A stretch of 49,198 nt of DNA from JAAZVM01 sp041642635 (lineage in GTDB: Bacteria > Patescibacteriota > Gracilibacteria > BD1-5 > UBA6164), in contig JBEPWB010000001.1 of NCBI GenBank assembly GCA_041642635.1, positions 1-49,198 of the forward strand, in the 5' to 3' direction. Below, piece after piece: positions 9,859 through 19,028 of this stretch (position 1 is its first letter; each line of letters begins with the position of its first letter). The notes under the pieces were generated by a model that was given only the letters and a program-made list of their open reading frames with translations, searched no databases and was not told the DNA's origin. A program made the translations under genes and the position numbers.

Positions 9859-9985
9859 ATTTTCCTTTATTAATTATTATATATAAAACAGGCAGATTCA
9901 CTTATTAAAATAAGTAAACAGGATGGCCTTAATAATGAAATTTTTGTGTGATTACACTTCCCAAAAATTCATCTTATTAAAAATT
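9859..9985 (-). promoter_or_regulatory. Possible structured rpsB leader
   Basis: On the minus strand, GAATTTTTGGGAAGTGT can pair with ACACAAAAATTTC, followed by AAGGCCATCCTG and a hairpin ACTTATTTTAATAAGT, then CTGCCTG before the ATG. Conserved-looking non-A/T patches in a 127-nt 5' UTR suggest autoregulation by S2, known for rpsB leaders in other bacteria; not proven here. Confidence 0.4.
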
Positions 9986-9986
9986 A

Positions 9987-11171
9987 TTATTTTGAAGTTT
10001 TTTCAGTTTTTTCTTCTTTAACTTCTTTTTCAGCTTTTGGTTCTTTTGCTTCTTTAGCTTTTTCTTCTTTAACTTCAGCATCTTTTGGCGCTTCTTGTAA
10101 AGCTTTTAAAGATAAACCAATTCTTTTCTTTTCTGGTTCAAAGTTAATAATTTTAGCAGTAACTTCTTCACCAACTTTAACATGATCTCTAATATCTTTA
10201 ACTACTCCGTGAGAAATTTCAGATAAATGCACTAATCATTGAATTCCACCTTCTAAATCCATAAATGCACCGAATTTTGAAATTCTTGAAATAGGAGCAG
10301 TAATTGAATCATTTAATTTGTATTTTTTTGCAAGAACATCCCATGGATTTTCTTTTAATCTCTTTATAGATAAAGAAATTTTTTCACTTTCAAGTCCTAT
10401 AACTTTTACTTTTACTGTCATTCAAACTTTAGCAAATTTTGAAGGATCTGTAACGTGTCCCCAATCAATTTCAGAAACGTGAACTAAACCTTCTAATCCG
10501 TCAAAAGTAACGAATAAACCGTATGATAATATACCTGAAACAGTACCTTCAACAACATCTCCTTCTTTTAGGTTAGTTAAAGCTTTTTCTCTGTTTTCTT
10601 CTATTGCAGCTTTTTCAGAAAAGATAATTTTTTTACCAGCTTCATCTACATTTATAACTCTAACTTTAAATGGTTCACCAACTAAAGCGTCTAAGTGAGC
10701 AAGAATTTTTTCAGGATCAGCTCATTCAACTCTAGGATAATGAATTGGAGTTAATTGAGAAACAGGGATAAAACCTTTTAAACCATCAATATCTACTAAT
10801 AAACCTCATTTATTAGCTTCAGTTGGTCTAACAGTAATAATTTCACTGTTTTCGTTATATTTTGTAAGATTAGATAAATTTTTGATTTGGTTAGCTCTTT
10901 TTAGAGATAAGATTAATAAACCTCTTTCTACTGAGTCACCTAAAACCATAACATCAATTGATTGTCCAGCTGCTAAATCATTCAAGTCAATAGTATTACC
11001 TACTTCTTTTGAAACAACTAAACCAGTAAATTGATTATTAACATTTACTAAAATATTTTTCTTTTCTATTTTTACAATAGTACCAGATATAATTTCTCCT
11101 TGTTTTGGGTATTTAATTTCAGGAGATTCTGCGAACAACTCTTCAAACAGAGTTAAATCATTTTTTGCCAT
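9987..11171 (-). CDS. rpsA: 30S ribosomal protein S1 (four S1 domains)
   Basis: 394 residues with four S1 RNA-binding domains. The first is at about residues 20-90 (GEIISGTIVKIEKKNILVNV), the second is more divergent, the third starts GDVVEGTV and runs to LSIKRLKENPW, and the fourth has GLVHLSEISHG and LSLKALQEAP. A long acidic/Lys-rich tail (repeated EKAKEAKEPKAEKE-type) follows. E. coli S1 has six domains; four is usual for many other bacteria. Promotes mRNA binding to the 30S subunit. Glycines are mostly GGN. The leader contains a terminator-like hairpin and follows tRNA-His. Confidence 0.95.
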
Positions 11172-11200
11172 ATGTTAAGCAAGTTAAATAATAAAATAAT

Positions 11201-11259
11201 AACTATCTAAAACAGATAGTTTAATTTAAAAAAAATAGATTTTCAAACTAAAAATCTAT
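11201..11259 (-). terminator. Terminator-like hairpin and second hairpin in the rpsA leader
   Basis: On the minus strand ATAGATTTT / AAAATCTAT with a 7-nt loop and eight T (plus 11228-11259) is a complete intrinsic terminator between tRNA-His and rpsA. A second hairpin AACTATCT / AGATAGTT (11201-11221) follows without a T run. Either it ends the tRNA-His transcript or it attenuates rpsA. Confidence 0.7.
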
Positions 11260-11333
11260 GGAGTAAAAAGCAAGTTAGGACTTAAAACTTTCTACTTAAA
11301 GACTTTTAACAGAGGTTGTTTTTTGTATAAAAA

Positions 11334-11411
11334 TGGGGTGCCCGATGGGACTTGAACCCACGACCCTCGGAATCACAACCCGATGTTCTAACCAACTAAA
11401 CTACGGGCACC
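11334..11411 (-). tRNA. tRNA-His(GTG)
   Basis: 78 nt including the encoded extra G at -1 and CCA. Acceptor GTGCCCG pairs with CGGGCAC; discriminator C73 pairs with G-1, the identity element of tRNA-His. Anticodon arm TCGGG-TTGTGAT-TCCGA gives anticodon GTG with U33. Upstream lies a consensus-like promoter; downstream on the same strand lies rpsA. Confidence 0.96.
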
Positions 11412-11440
11412 ACAAAATACTTTTACAAAAAAGCACCGTG

Positions 11441-11468
11441 ATTATATTGCAAAACAAGCATTTGTCAA
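11441..11468 (-). promoter_or_regulatory. Sigma-70-type promoter for tRNA-His (and perhaps rpsA)
   Basis: On the minus strand TTGACA (plus 11463-11468), a 16-nt spacer and TATAAT (plus 11441-11446): both hexamers are perfect. The start would fall about 20 nt before the tRNA. Confidence 0.85.
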
Positions 11469-11473
11469 AATTA

Positions 11474-11535
11474 TTTTATGCTTTTTTAAAGCATAAAATA
11501 CAAAAAGTATAATTTTAAAAAAAACTATACTTTTT
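11474..11535. terminator. Two hairpins downstream of the MATCAP-like gene
   Basis: AAAAAGTATA pairs with TATACTTTTT (11502-11535), overlapping the TAG stop of the minus-strand gene. A second hairpin TTTTATGC / GCATAAAA lies at 11474-11498, next to the tRNA-His promoter. Confidence 0.6.
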
Positions 11536-12655
11536 CTTTTATTTTAACAAGCATTTTATCAAAAAAATCTCTAGTATCAAAACTATATTGAGTAATGCAT
11601 AAATCAGTTTTTAATAATCTTGGTCAAACTCTTCAAGAAAATAAAATATCATAATAATTTTTGTGATGCTTTAGCAAAACATTAACTCTCTTATATCATT
11701 TTGTATAAATCAAATCTTTTAAAAAAAATTGATCCGATTTAAACGAGCTAAAACGATAAAAACGATAATAATAGTGCAAAGACTTTTCTCTTGTAAATCA
11801 TTTTACTTTCAAAATCTTGTATATTTTATCTTGTTTTTGAGTTCTTGTAAGATTTTTATTTAATAGTACTTCAAAACAAGCATCATAATAAGGATTATAT
11901 TTTATTTCTGGCAAAAGTTTTCTTCAATAATAATATTCATTATATAAAGCAAATCATTCTTCTAGTTTCATATAATCAGAAAAACCATGAGTTGTTCCAT
12001 AATTTTTTATATTATTATACCTTCTGAAAAAATGAGTCATTTCGTGAAAGAATAATGTTACCAATTCCCTACTAGTGTAAGTTTTTTTTGTAGGAATAAC
12101 TAGGGTTCAAGCAGAATGAGACATAAAAGCATAAGAACCAAATTTATATTTCAATCAAGGAACTATCGTTTTAGAATATTCTAATAATTCTACTAATTCA
12201 TTTTTTGAAATTTCGTTGTAAGTTTGATTATCAGGTTCTATTATAATATTTTTTCAAATATCATTTTTACTTACTCAAAAAAAAGCTCTATTATAATAAT
12301 CATAATCCAGACCTGGATAAGATATTTTGTATTTTGGGTCTAATTTATTTGCTTCAAAATCATAAACATTTTTCAAAAAATCTATTTTTTTATAAATAAA
12401 ATCTATTTCTCAAATAAGTATTTTGTATTCATCAGAAGAAAAATTATCAATATTTTTTTTGATTTTATTATTTATTTTTTCTAACTTTAATTTTTGATTG
12501 TATAACTTTCACAAATAAATATACCTATAATCTCTTAAGTTTGGAATTTTTCCATATCAAAAAAATATAGGATTTTGAATAACATTAGATTTTTTTAGTG
12601 GTTTAATTAAATGAACATTGTTTTTTGAAATTTCTTTCAATATTTGAACAAACAT
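11525..12655 (-). CDS. MATCAP/DUF1704-like metallopeptidase (first copy)
   Basis: 376 residues, no signal peptide. Around residue 200: FFHEMTHFFRRYNN, then GFSDYMKLEEGFALYNEYYYG, and later FFLKDLIYTKGYKRVN. This matches the DUF1704 family (bacterial 'QEGLA motif' proteins and the eukaryotic tyrosine carboxypeptidase MATCAP): metal-binding His and Glu, a following N, a conserved E-E-G-[LF]-A with the third ligand, and a D-x-[VI]-Y segment. Oddity: the motif is HEMTH (HExxH), one residue shorter than the HExxTH of MATCAP and of the second copy at 14755-16581. Substrate unknown in bacteria. Family judged by motif recall, not by a profile search. Confidence 0.75.
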
Positions 12656-12696
12656 AAGATTTTAATAATAATAAATTTATATTAACTTATTATACA

Positions 12697-12727
12697 AAAA
12701 AAATAGTAGAAATCTACTATTTTTTTA
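12697..12727. terminator. Terminator overlapping the lepA stop
   Basis: AAATAGTAGA pairs with TCTACTATTT, with A and T runs on both sides. The lepA TAG (12717-12719) lies inside the right arm. Confidence 0.7.
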
Positions 12728-14603
12728 ACAAATTCACAAACGCTTCACTTGGAAGACTAACTTTTCAGAATTGTTTCATTTTTTTCTTACCTTTTTTTTG
12801 TTTTTCTAAAAGTTTTTTCTTTCTAGTAATATCTCAACCATAAAGTTTTGCAGTTACATCTTTTCTCATAGCACTAAGAGTTTCTCTAGCTACTACTTTT
12901 GATCAGACTGCTGCTTGGATTTTTATAGAAAAAAGTGCTCTTGGAATTGTTTCTCTAAGTTTTGCACAAAGTTTTCATCAGATATAACTAGCTTGATCAG
13001 CATGAGTAATAAAAGCAAGAGCTTCTACTTTTTCATCAGCAATCAAAATATCTAGTTTTACCATATTATCTTCATTAAACTTTACAAACTCATAATTCAT
13101 AGAAGCATATCAACTAGATAAAGATTTTACTTCATCGTAAAAATCTCAAATAAGCTCATTCATTGGTAATTCATAAACAAGCATTACTCTAGAAGTATCA
13201 ATAAATTGTTGATTTAAAAATTTTCATCTTCTTTCTTGAGATAATTGCATTAATGGTCAAACAAAATCACTTGGAGTAATTATTTCTACTTTTGCGATTG
13301 GTTCTTCAATTGTTAAATATTTTTCTCTATCTGGCAAATCTTCTGGATTTGAAATATGAATATAAGTATATTTTTTTTGATCAACTCAAATAAAAACTTC
13401 TGGAGCAAATCTGTTATATTCAGAGCTTTTATCTCAATACATTTTTATTTTGTAAGTAACTTGAGGTGACGTCATTATAACGTCCATATCAAACTCCCTA
13501 AAAAGTCTTTCTTTTACAATATCTAAATGCAAAAGTCACAAAAATCCACATCTATATCAATGCCCTAGAGCTTGTGAAACACTTGATTCTATACTCAGAG
13601 CTGAATCATTTAAAAGCAATTTTTCCATTGCATCTTTTAGCTGAGGATATTCAGCACTATCCATTGGATAAATTCAAGCATAAATAAATGGTTTTGCTTC
13701 GCTAAATCACTCTATTGCAACAGCATCTTCTGATTTATCTTTTGGTCATTCTCTATTTTCTGGTTTCCACAAAGTATCTCAAACTTTTGCGTTATCTAAA
13801 TTCTTTAAACCAGTTACAACGTATCAAACTGAACCGTTTTCAATCTTTTTTTCACTAACATAAGTTGGAGAAAAATATCAAACATCTAGTGCGTCTATTT
13901 TTTTATTTGAATGCAAAAAAGTCAGAGAATCTCATTTTTTTATTTCTCACTTAAATACTTTTACATAACTCACAACTCATCTATATGGATCATATTGACT
14001 ATCAAAAACAAGCGCTTTTAGTTCATCTTTTTCTACATTTCAAGTTCATTCAAAAACTTTTGGTCAACTAATTCTAGTTATTACTTCATCAAGAATTGTT
14101 TCTACATTTTCTCATGTTTTAGCAGAAACTGGAATTATTTCAGATTTATCACAACCAAGCAAGTTCATAATTTCTTCACTTACTTTTTCAACATCAGATG
14201 CTGGTAAGTCTATTTTGTTAATTATAGGAATGATATCAAGATCATTTTCAATAGCCATATAAACATTACTCAAAGTTTGAGCTTCTATTCATTGAGTTGC
14301 ATCAACTATCAATAAAGCTCATTCCACAGAAGCCAAACTTCTAGAAACTTCGTATTGAAAATCCACGTGTCCTGGAGTATCAATAATATTCATTTCATAT
14401 CATTTCCAATTCATCCTAACTGGTTGCAATTTTATCGTAATTCATCTTTCTTGCTCTAAATCCATTGTATCAAGCATTTGACCGTGCTTCATTCATCTCT
14501 TGTCAATTGTTCAAGTTATTTCAAGCAATCTATCAGCAAGAGTAGATTTTCCATGATCAATATGTGCTATAATACAAAAATTTCTAATATTTTCTAAATG
14601 CAT
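12717..14603 (-). CDS. lepA: Elongation factor 4 (LepA)
   Basis: 628 residues; ATG at 14603 (MHLENIRNFCIIAHIDHGKS) chosen over an upstream start because it matches the family. Translational GTPase with P-loop AHIDHGKST (residues 13-21), G2 RGITIK, DTPGHVDF and NKIDLP, then the EF-G-like domains and the LepA-specific C-terminal domain (KLYGGDITRKKKLLEKQKKGKKK). Back-translocates or remodels stalled ribosomes and assists 30S biogenesis. Many invariant glycines are TGA. Flanked on each side by a MATCAP-like peptidase gene. Confidence 0.97.
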
Positions 14604-14692
14604 ATAATTTCTAAATTTTATTAAAATTAATTTTGCACATATTCTATAAATAAAAAACAAAAAGTAAAGATGATTCAAAAATAGCGTATTTT

Positions 14693-14720
14693 TTGACACT
14701 ATAATTAAATATGCTAAAAT
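14693..14720 (+). promoter_or_regulatory. Promoter of the second MATCAP-like gene
   Basis: TTGACA (14693-14698), 16-nt spacer, TGC-TAAAAT (-10 at 14715-14720). Start would fall about 28 nt before the ATG. Confidence 0.7.
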
Positions 14721-14754
14721 TAAGAAATAATAATTAGTTAATTTTAGCTTTAGA

Positions 14755-16581
14755 ATGGTTAAGGGCTACGAAGAAATAAACGACAGAAAAATAAGGGATG
14801 TTATAAAAAATATAACTTCTCTTGTTTTTGATAAAAAAAATTGGTTTCAAAAAGAAATGTGGAAAATAGCTGAAGTAACCTACTCTTATACTACAATCAA
14901 CCCAAAAACAAACAACAAACTAAAAATAAATAATAAAATAATTAATATCAACACGACACTTTTTATAAGCCTTGGTGAACTAGATTTAGATTTATTTGAG
15001 AATAAAAATGATGAAGAAAAAATAAAATATCTAGAAAAAACAAGTAAAAAAATACAAAAAAAATTAGAGAAGAAAATAAATCAAATAATAAATTCTATAA
15101 AAGAAATAAAATTTTATAAAAAAAATTTAAAAAAAATTAAACCATCTCAACAACAAAGACTTAAAATATTAAAAAATTCTCTAGAAGAAAAAATTGATCT
15201 AATAAACTACTGAATAAATTGATTAGATTTTGAATTAGAAAAAGCAACTAACAAAACAGTTCTAACAAAAAAAGAAGAAAAAAATATTAATAAAAAACAA
15301 AAAAAACTGGATAAAAAATTATTTTGAGGAGAAATAAGAAAAAACAAAGCCGAAGTAGAAATGTGCCTTAACTATATAATTGAAGCGCTAGAAAAAAATA
15401 AAAATAATCTAACTAACCCTGAATACTTAAAATTATTAAAAATAATTGCTAAAGCAAAAAAATTTACTTACAAAAATTACAAGTACAAAAAACAAGACAA
15501 ACCAAAAAATATTTTAAATAATCTAGAAAAATATACTATTTCTAGAGAAGATTATATTCTAGGATTCAACCTTTTTATAGAAGCATTTTCAAAAATGCAA
15601 TTCAACGTTGAGACAAATCCTTTTGCAAAAAGTATTTCTGACTGACCAAGAGGTTTTCAGATACCTACAACTAAAAAATTTGATATTTTTACTTTGCCAA
15701 GATTTTTGCTTTTGAATTCGCATGAAAACGAAACTCATAATATTTCAGAACATAATTCTAAAAAAATAATTTGAAAGATTAGATGAAAAAGTTCAACTGA
15801 AAAAGATGAATGAGTAGCTATTTTGATGGAGAATATGATAAAATACTGAAATCAAATTTTTAAAAAAGATAAAAAATCATGAAAAATAATTTTTGATACA
15901 AAAAAATTACAATTTAATAGTAATTTTTTAAAAATATTTTTTTGAGAAATTATGAATTCTAAAGATTTTTTTGAATTTTTAGAATTATTAGAAAAAATAG
16001 ATCCAGATAATCTAACACCAAAAGACAGATTTGACAGGATAAAAAGAAGTAACAAAAATTTTGTGCAACACAAAGATACAACTTATACTAGATGAATGTT
16101 TTTTGCCGCAAATGAGGTAAATAAATATATTTTAACAAATGGTAAAAAATGAATAAATTTTTATGATTTATTTATTTGAAAAGTAGGGTTTGAAGACATT
16201 GAAAAATTAAAAAAAATCTCAAAAGAAGAAAATATAAAAATATTAAAACCAATGTTTTTATCAGATATAATTTATTTTTCTATCAAAAATAGACTTACTT
16301 GAGAACAAAAAATTAATAATCAAGATGTAGAAAAATTTATAAAATCAAAATACCCGATTATTGATTTATCAGAAAATATAATAAATAATATTTCTAAGAA
16401 AAAAATAAAAAATATAGAATGAATAACAAGTCTAGTTCTAAAAAATATCTTTGCTCAAGAAAAAAGCGAAACAATAATAGAAGTAAGATCTAGAGTGGAC
16501 AATTTAATGTTTGAAAAAAATATATTAATAGCAAAAAATAATCTCAGTCCCTTAAGAAAAAAAGCATTAATAAAAAAATAA
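14755..16581 (+). CDS. MATCAP/DUF1704-like metallopeptidase (second copy)
   Basis: 608 residues. N-terminal half is Lys-rich and coiled-coil-like (about residues 80-200). The catalytic part has LLLNSHENETHNISEHNS (HExxTH, as in MATCAP), then STEKDEGVAILMENM (the E-E-G-[LF]-A element, here DEGVA), and further on INFYDLFIGKVGFEDIEKL, which closely resembles the IDFxLLxxLGKVSYEDVxxL segment of human MATCAP. Zinc ligands would be the two His and the Glu of DEGVA. No signal peptide. Eukaryotic members remove C-terminal tyrosine from tubulin; the bacterial substrate is unknown. Preceded by a good promoter and followed by a bidirectional terminator. Confidence 0.78.
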
Positions 16582-16610
16582 ACCAAAGTTTTAAAAACTT
16601 TGGTTTATTT
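16576..16610. terminator. Bidirectional terminator
   Basis: AAATAAACCAAAGTTTT pairs with AAAACTTTGGTTTATTT. Serves the convergent genes ending at 16581 and 16611; the TAA of the first lies in the stem. Confidence 0.85.
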
Positions 16611-17957
16611 TTATCTATTTAAGTAATCTCTAAATTTTGAAAAAATATTTTTCTTTTTTAATTCATGATTTTCATCAAATTCATCAATAAGAAGTATTTC
16701 TTTATATTTATTTTTTATATATTTGAAATCTTTTGATATCTCTTCATAATCTTTATGTCACAACTTAATCGCTCAAACTTTAACAAATCAATCTTTTGTT
16801 AATCAAACTTCTTTTCATAAGAATCAGTCGTATTTTTCTATATGATAAACTGATTTTCTCTGACTTATTTTTTCTAATAATTCTTCATTATATGCTCTAA
16901 GCATTCATCTTTTATGAGCATAAATATTTACAACAATATTACTTTCTTTTAGTTTTCAGATTTTTATTTCTGGATTACATATCATTTCATACATATTGAA
17001 ATCATACGCTCTTTTTAATAGTTCTAATCTTCATCCCCCTATTCTACCGTTTAATTCAATAGTTTTTAATTCTCATTTTGTATTAATTTTGAATTCGTGG
17101 TGAACAAAAGTATTTTTTATTCCAGTTGCTTTAATTGTAGAGTTTACAAAAGTTTTCAATCTTTTTCATTTGAATTCTTCTTCAGTTTTTTCAGAAGAAA
17201 TTCTAGCAATGTTACAATAATCGTTAACTTTTACATCTATTCAAAGTCTAACTTTAACTGGTTTTGAAATAGTTGTTTCTCAATTTTCATTTACATAATA
17301 ATCAATAGAATAAAGAGTTCAATCAATAAATTCTTCAACTATCAAGTCTTTATTATCTACTCATCTAGATTTTAATCTATCGTGAAAATCTTGATAATCT
17401 TTTATATATTTGCTGTAATCAGATTTATTTCTAATTTTTGCAACTCATGAACTTTGAACTCAGTCAATTGGCTTTATTATAAATGGATATCAAATATGTT
17501 TTTCAATTTCTTCCAATTCAAGAGCTTCTGGAGTTCATTTCATAAATTTTATTCAAAGATCAGGATTGTGATCTTGAATTAATTCTCTTTGTAAAAATTT
17601 ATTTCTAAAAATATCAGGTCTTTCTGACATTGGTCTTCAAAGCGCTTCTTTTACTTCATTAACAGTATTTATCAAAAGTTCTATTGCAGTAGTAACAAAA
17701 ATAACTTCATAATCCTCTGAAAATTTTAAAACTTGTTTTTTTAGATCTTCTTTATTTTGGTAATTATAAACAAAAATACCAAATTTTTCTAATTTTGTAA
17801 TCAAATCAGCGTATTCGATCGGTTCTCACTTATAAAAAATTACATTTTTTACACCGTATTTTTCTGAAACTTCTTCTATAGCATCAATATCACAAGAAAA
17901 AACATCACTCTTCATCCTAGACTTAGTCATTATATGGACTATAGCTTTTTTATCCAT
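16611..17957 (-). CDS. ATP-grasp superfamily ligase
   Basis: 448 residues. N-terminal part looks like a pre-ATP-grasp Rossmann domain. The grasp domain contains RNKFLQRELIQ, YPFIIKPIDGVQSSGV (Lys contacting ATP and the Gly-rich loop), LIVEEFIDG (adenine-binding region), and TIELNGRIGGGRLELL (Mg-binding E-x-N and the following R). This order matches carbamoyl-phosphate-synthase/carnosine-synthase-type ATP-grasp enzymes that join a carboxylate to an amine or thiol through an acyl phosphate. The substrate cannot be told from sequence. Not in an evident operon; rsmA upstream is 128 nt away on the same strand. Confidence 0.85.
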
Positions 17958-18085
17958 TTGGGATCAGATTAGTTTATAAATAAGAAAGAATAAATTCTAT
18001 TTTTTTATATTATTTTTTAACAAATTCACTCTCTGGAAACAGGATTATAAAAAAAAATTATTATTCATCAAGTTTTTATAGTTAA

Positions 18086-18901
18086 TTAATTGTTAATTTT
18101 TTCAAATAATACGCACCAAGTAGAGATACTTAGGTCTTCTCATCTGATAGAATTTTCTATTGATAATTCTTCAAAACAATCTAAAACTAACTTTTTATCA
18201 TATCATCAATTCATCAAATTTCTAAGTAATTTTTTTCTTGGTTCTCTAAATCACTTTTTTATGAATTCCAAAAATAAATTATCTGAAATATTTTCAAAAT
18301 CATTATGAGTTTCAAAAAGTAAAACACTAGATTCTATTTTTGGAGGTGGGATAAAATTCTCTTTTCATACAAATATTTTTTCTGAAACATGACATTTTTT
18401 TTGTACAAAGAGACTGATTACAGAAGATTTATTTTTATTTTTTCAAAGTATTTTATCTCCCACATCTTTTTGCATCAAAATAACCATTGACTCTGGTTTA
18501 TTTTCAATATCGTACAAAAAATGTCTTAAAATAGGAGACGTTATATAGTACGGAATATTTGCAATAACAAAATAATTTTTAAATTCTGGTTCATATTTTA
18601 AAATATCGATATTAGTAATTGAAAAATCAATTCAATTTATATCAAAATCTTTATTCTCAATTCTGTTATTCAAAATATCAATCATATCGTTATCTAGCTC
18701 AACTAGATTTAGCGTTTTTGGTTTTTTTTGAATTAACTCCTCTGTCAAAGCTCAATATCAAGGTCAAACTTCTACAATATTTTTTCAGGATATTTCCAAA
18801 ATATTTGATATTTGCTGAACTATATATGAATTAACCAAAAAATTTTGTCAAAGTGATTTTTTGGCTCTAATTCAATATCTTTTTAATATTTCTATACTCA
18901 C
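18086..18901 (-). CDS. rsmA: 16S rRNA dimethyladenosine transferase RsmA (KsgA)
   Basis: 271 residues, GTG start at 18901; no in-frame ATG lies near. Starts with GIRAKKSLGQNFLVN, then SAM motif I VEVGPGYGALTEE, where all three glycines are TGA, then VELDNDM, and the catalytic motif NIPYYITSPIL. The C-terminal helical domain contains FIPPPKIESSV and FREPRKKLLRNL. Dimethylates two adjacent adenines in 16S helix 45 during 30S assembly. The clearest single proof in the window that UGA is glycine. Confidence 0.97.
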
Positions 18902-19028
18902 TAAATTATTTTAAATATTATTTTTGTAGCTTATTATAAATAAAAAATATTTTTTTACAATTTTTATATTTAATTGAAAATTAAAAAAAATATATATAAT
19001 CCCAACTAATAAAAAATAAAAAATTATT

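Noticed and set aside
14603..14699. Longer lepA start at 14699
   Set aside because: The extra N-terminal residues are hydrophobic and A/T-rich, unlike LepA, and they overlap the promoter of the divergent gene; MHLENIRNF at 14603 fits the family.
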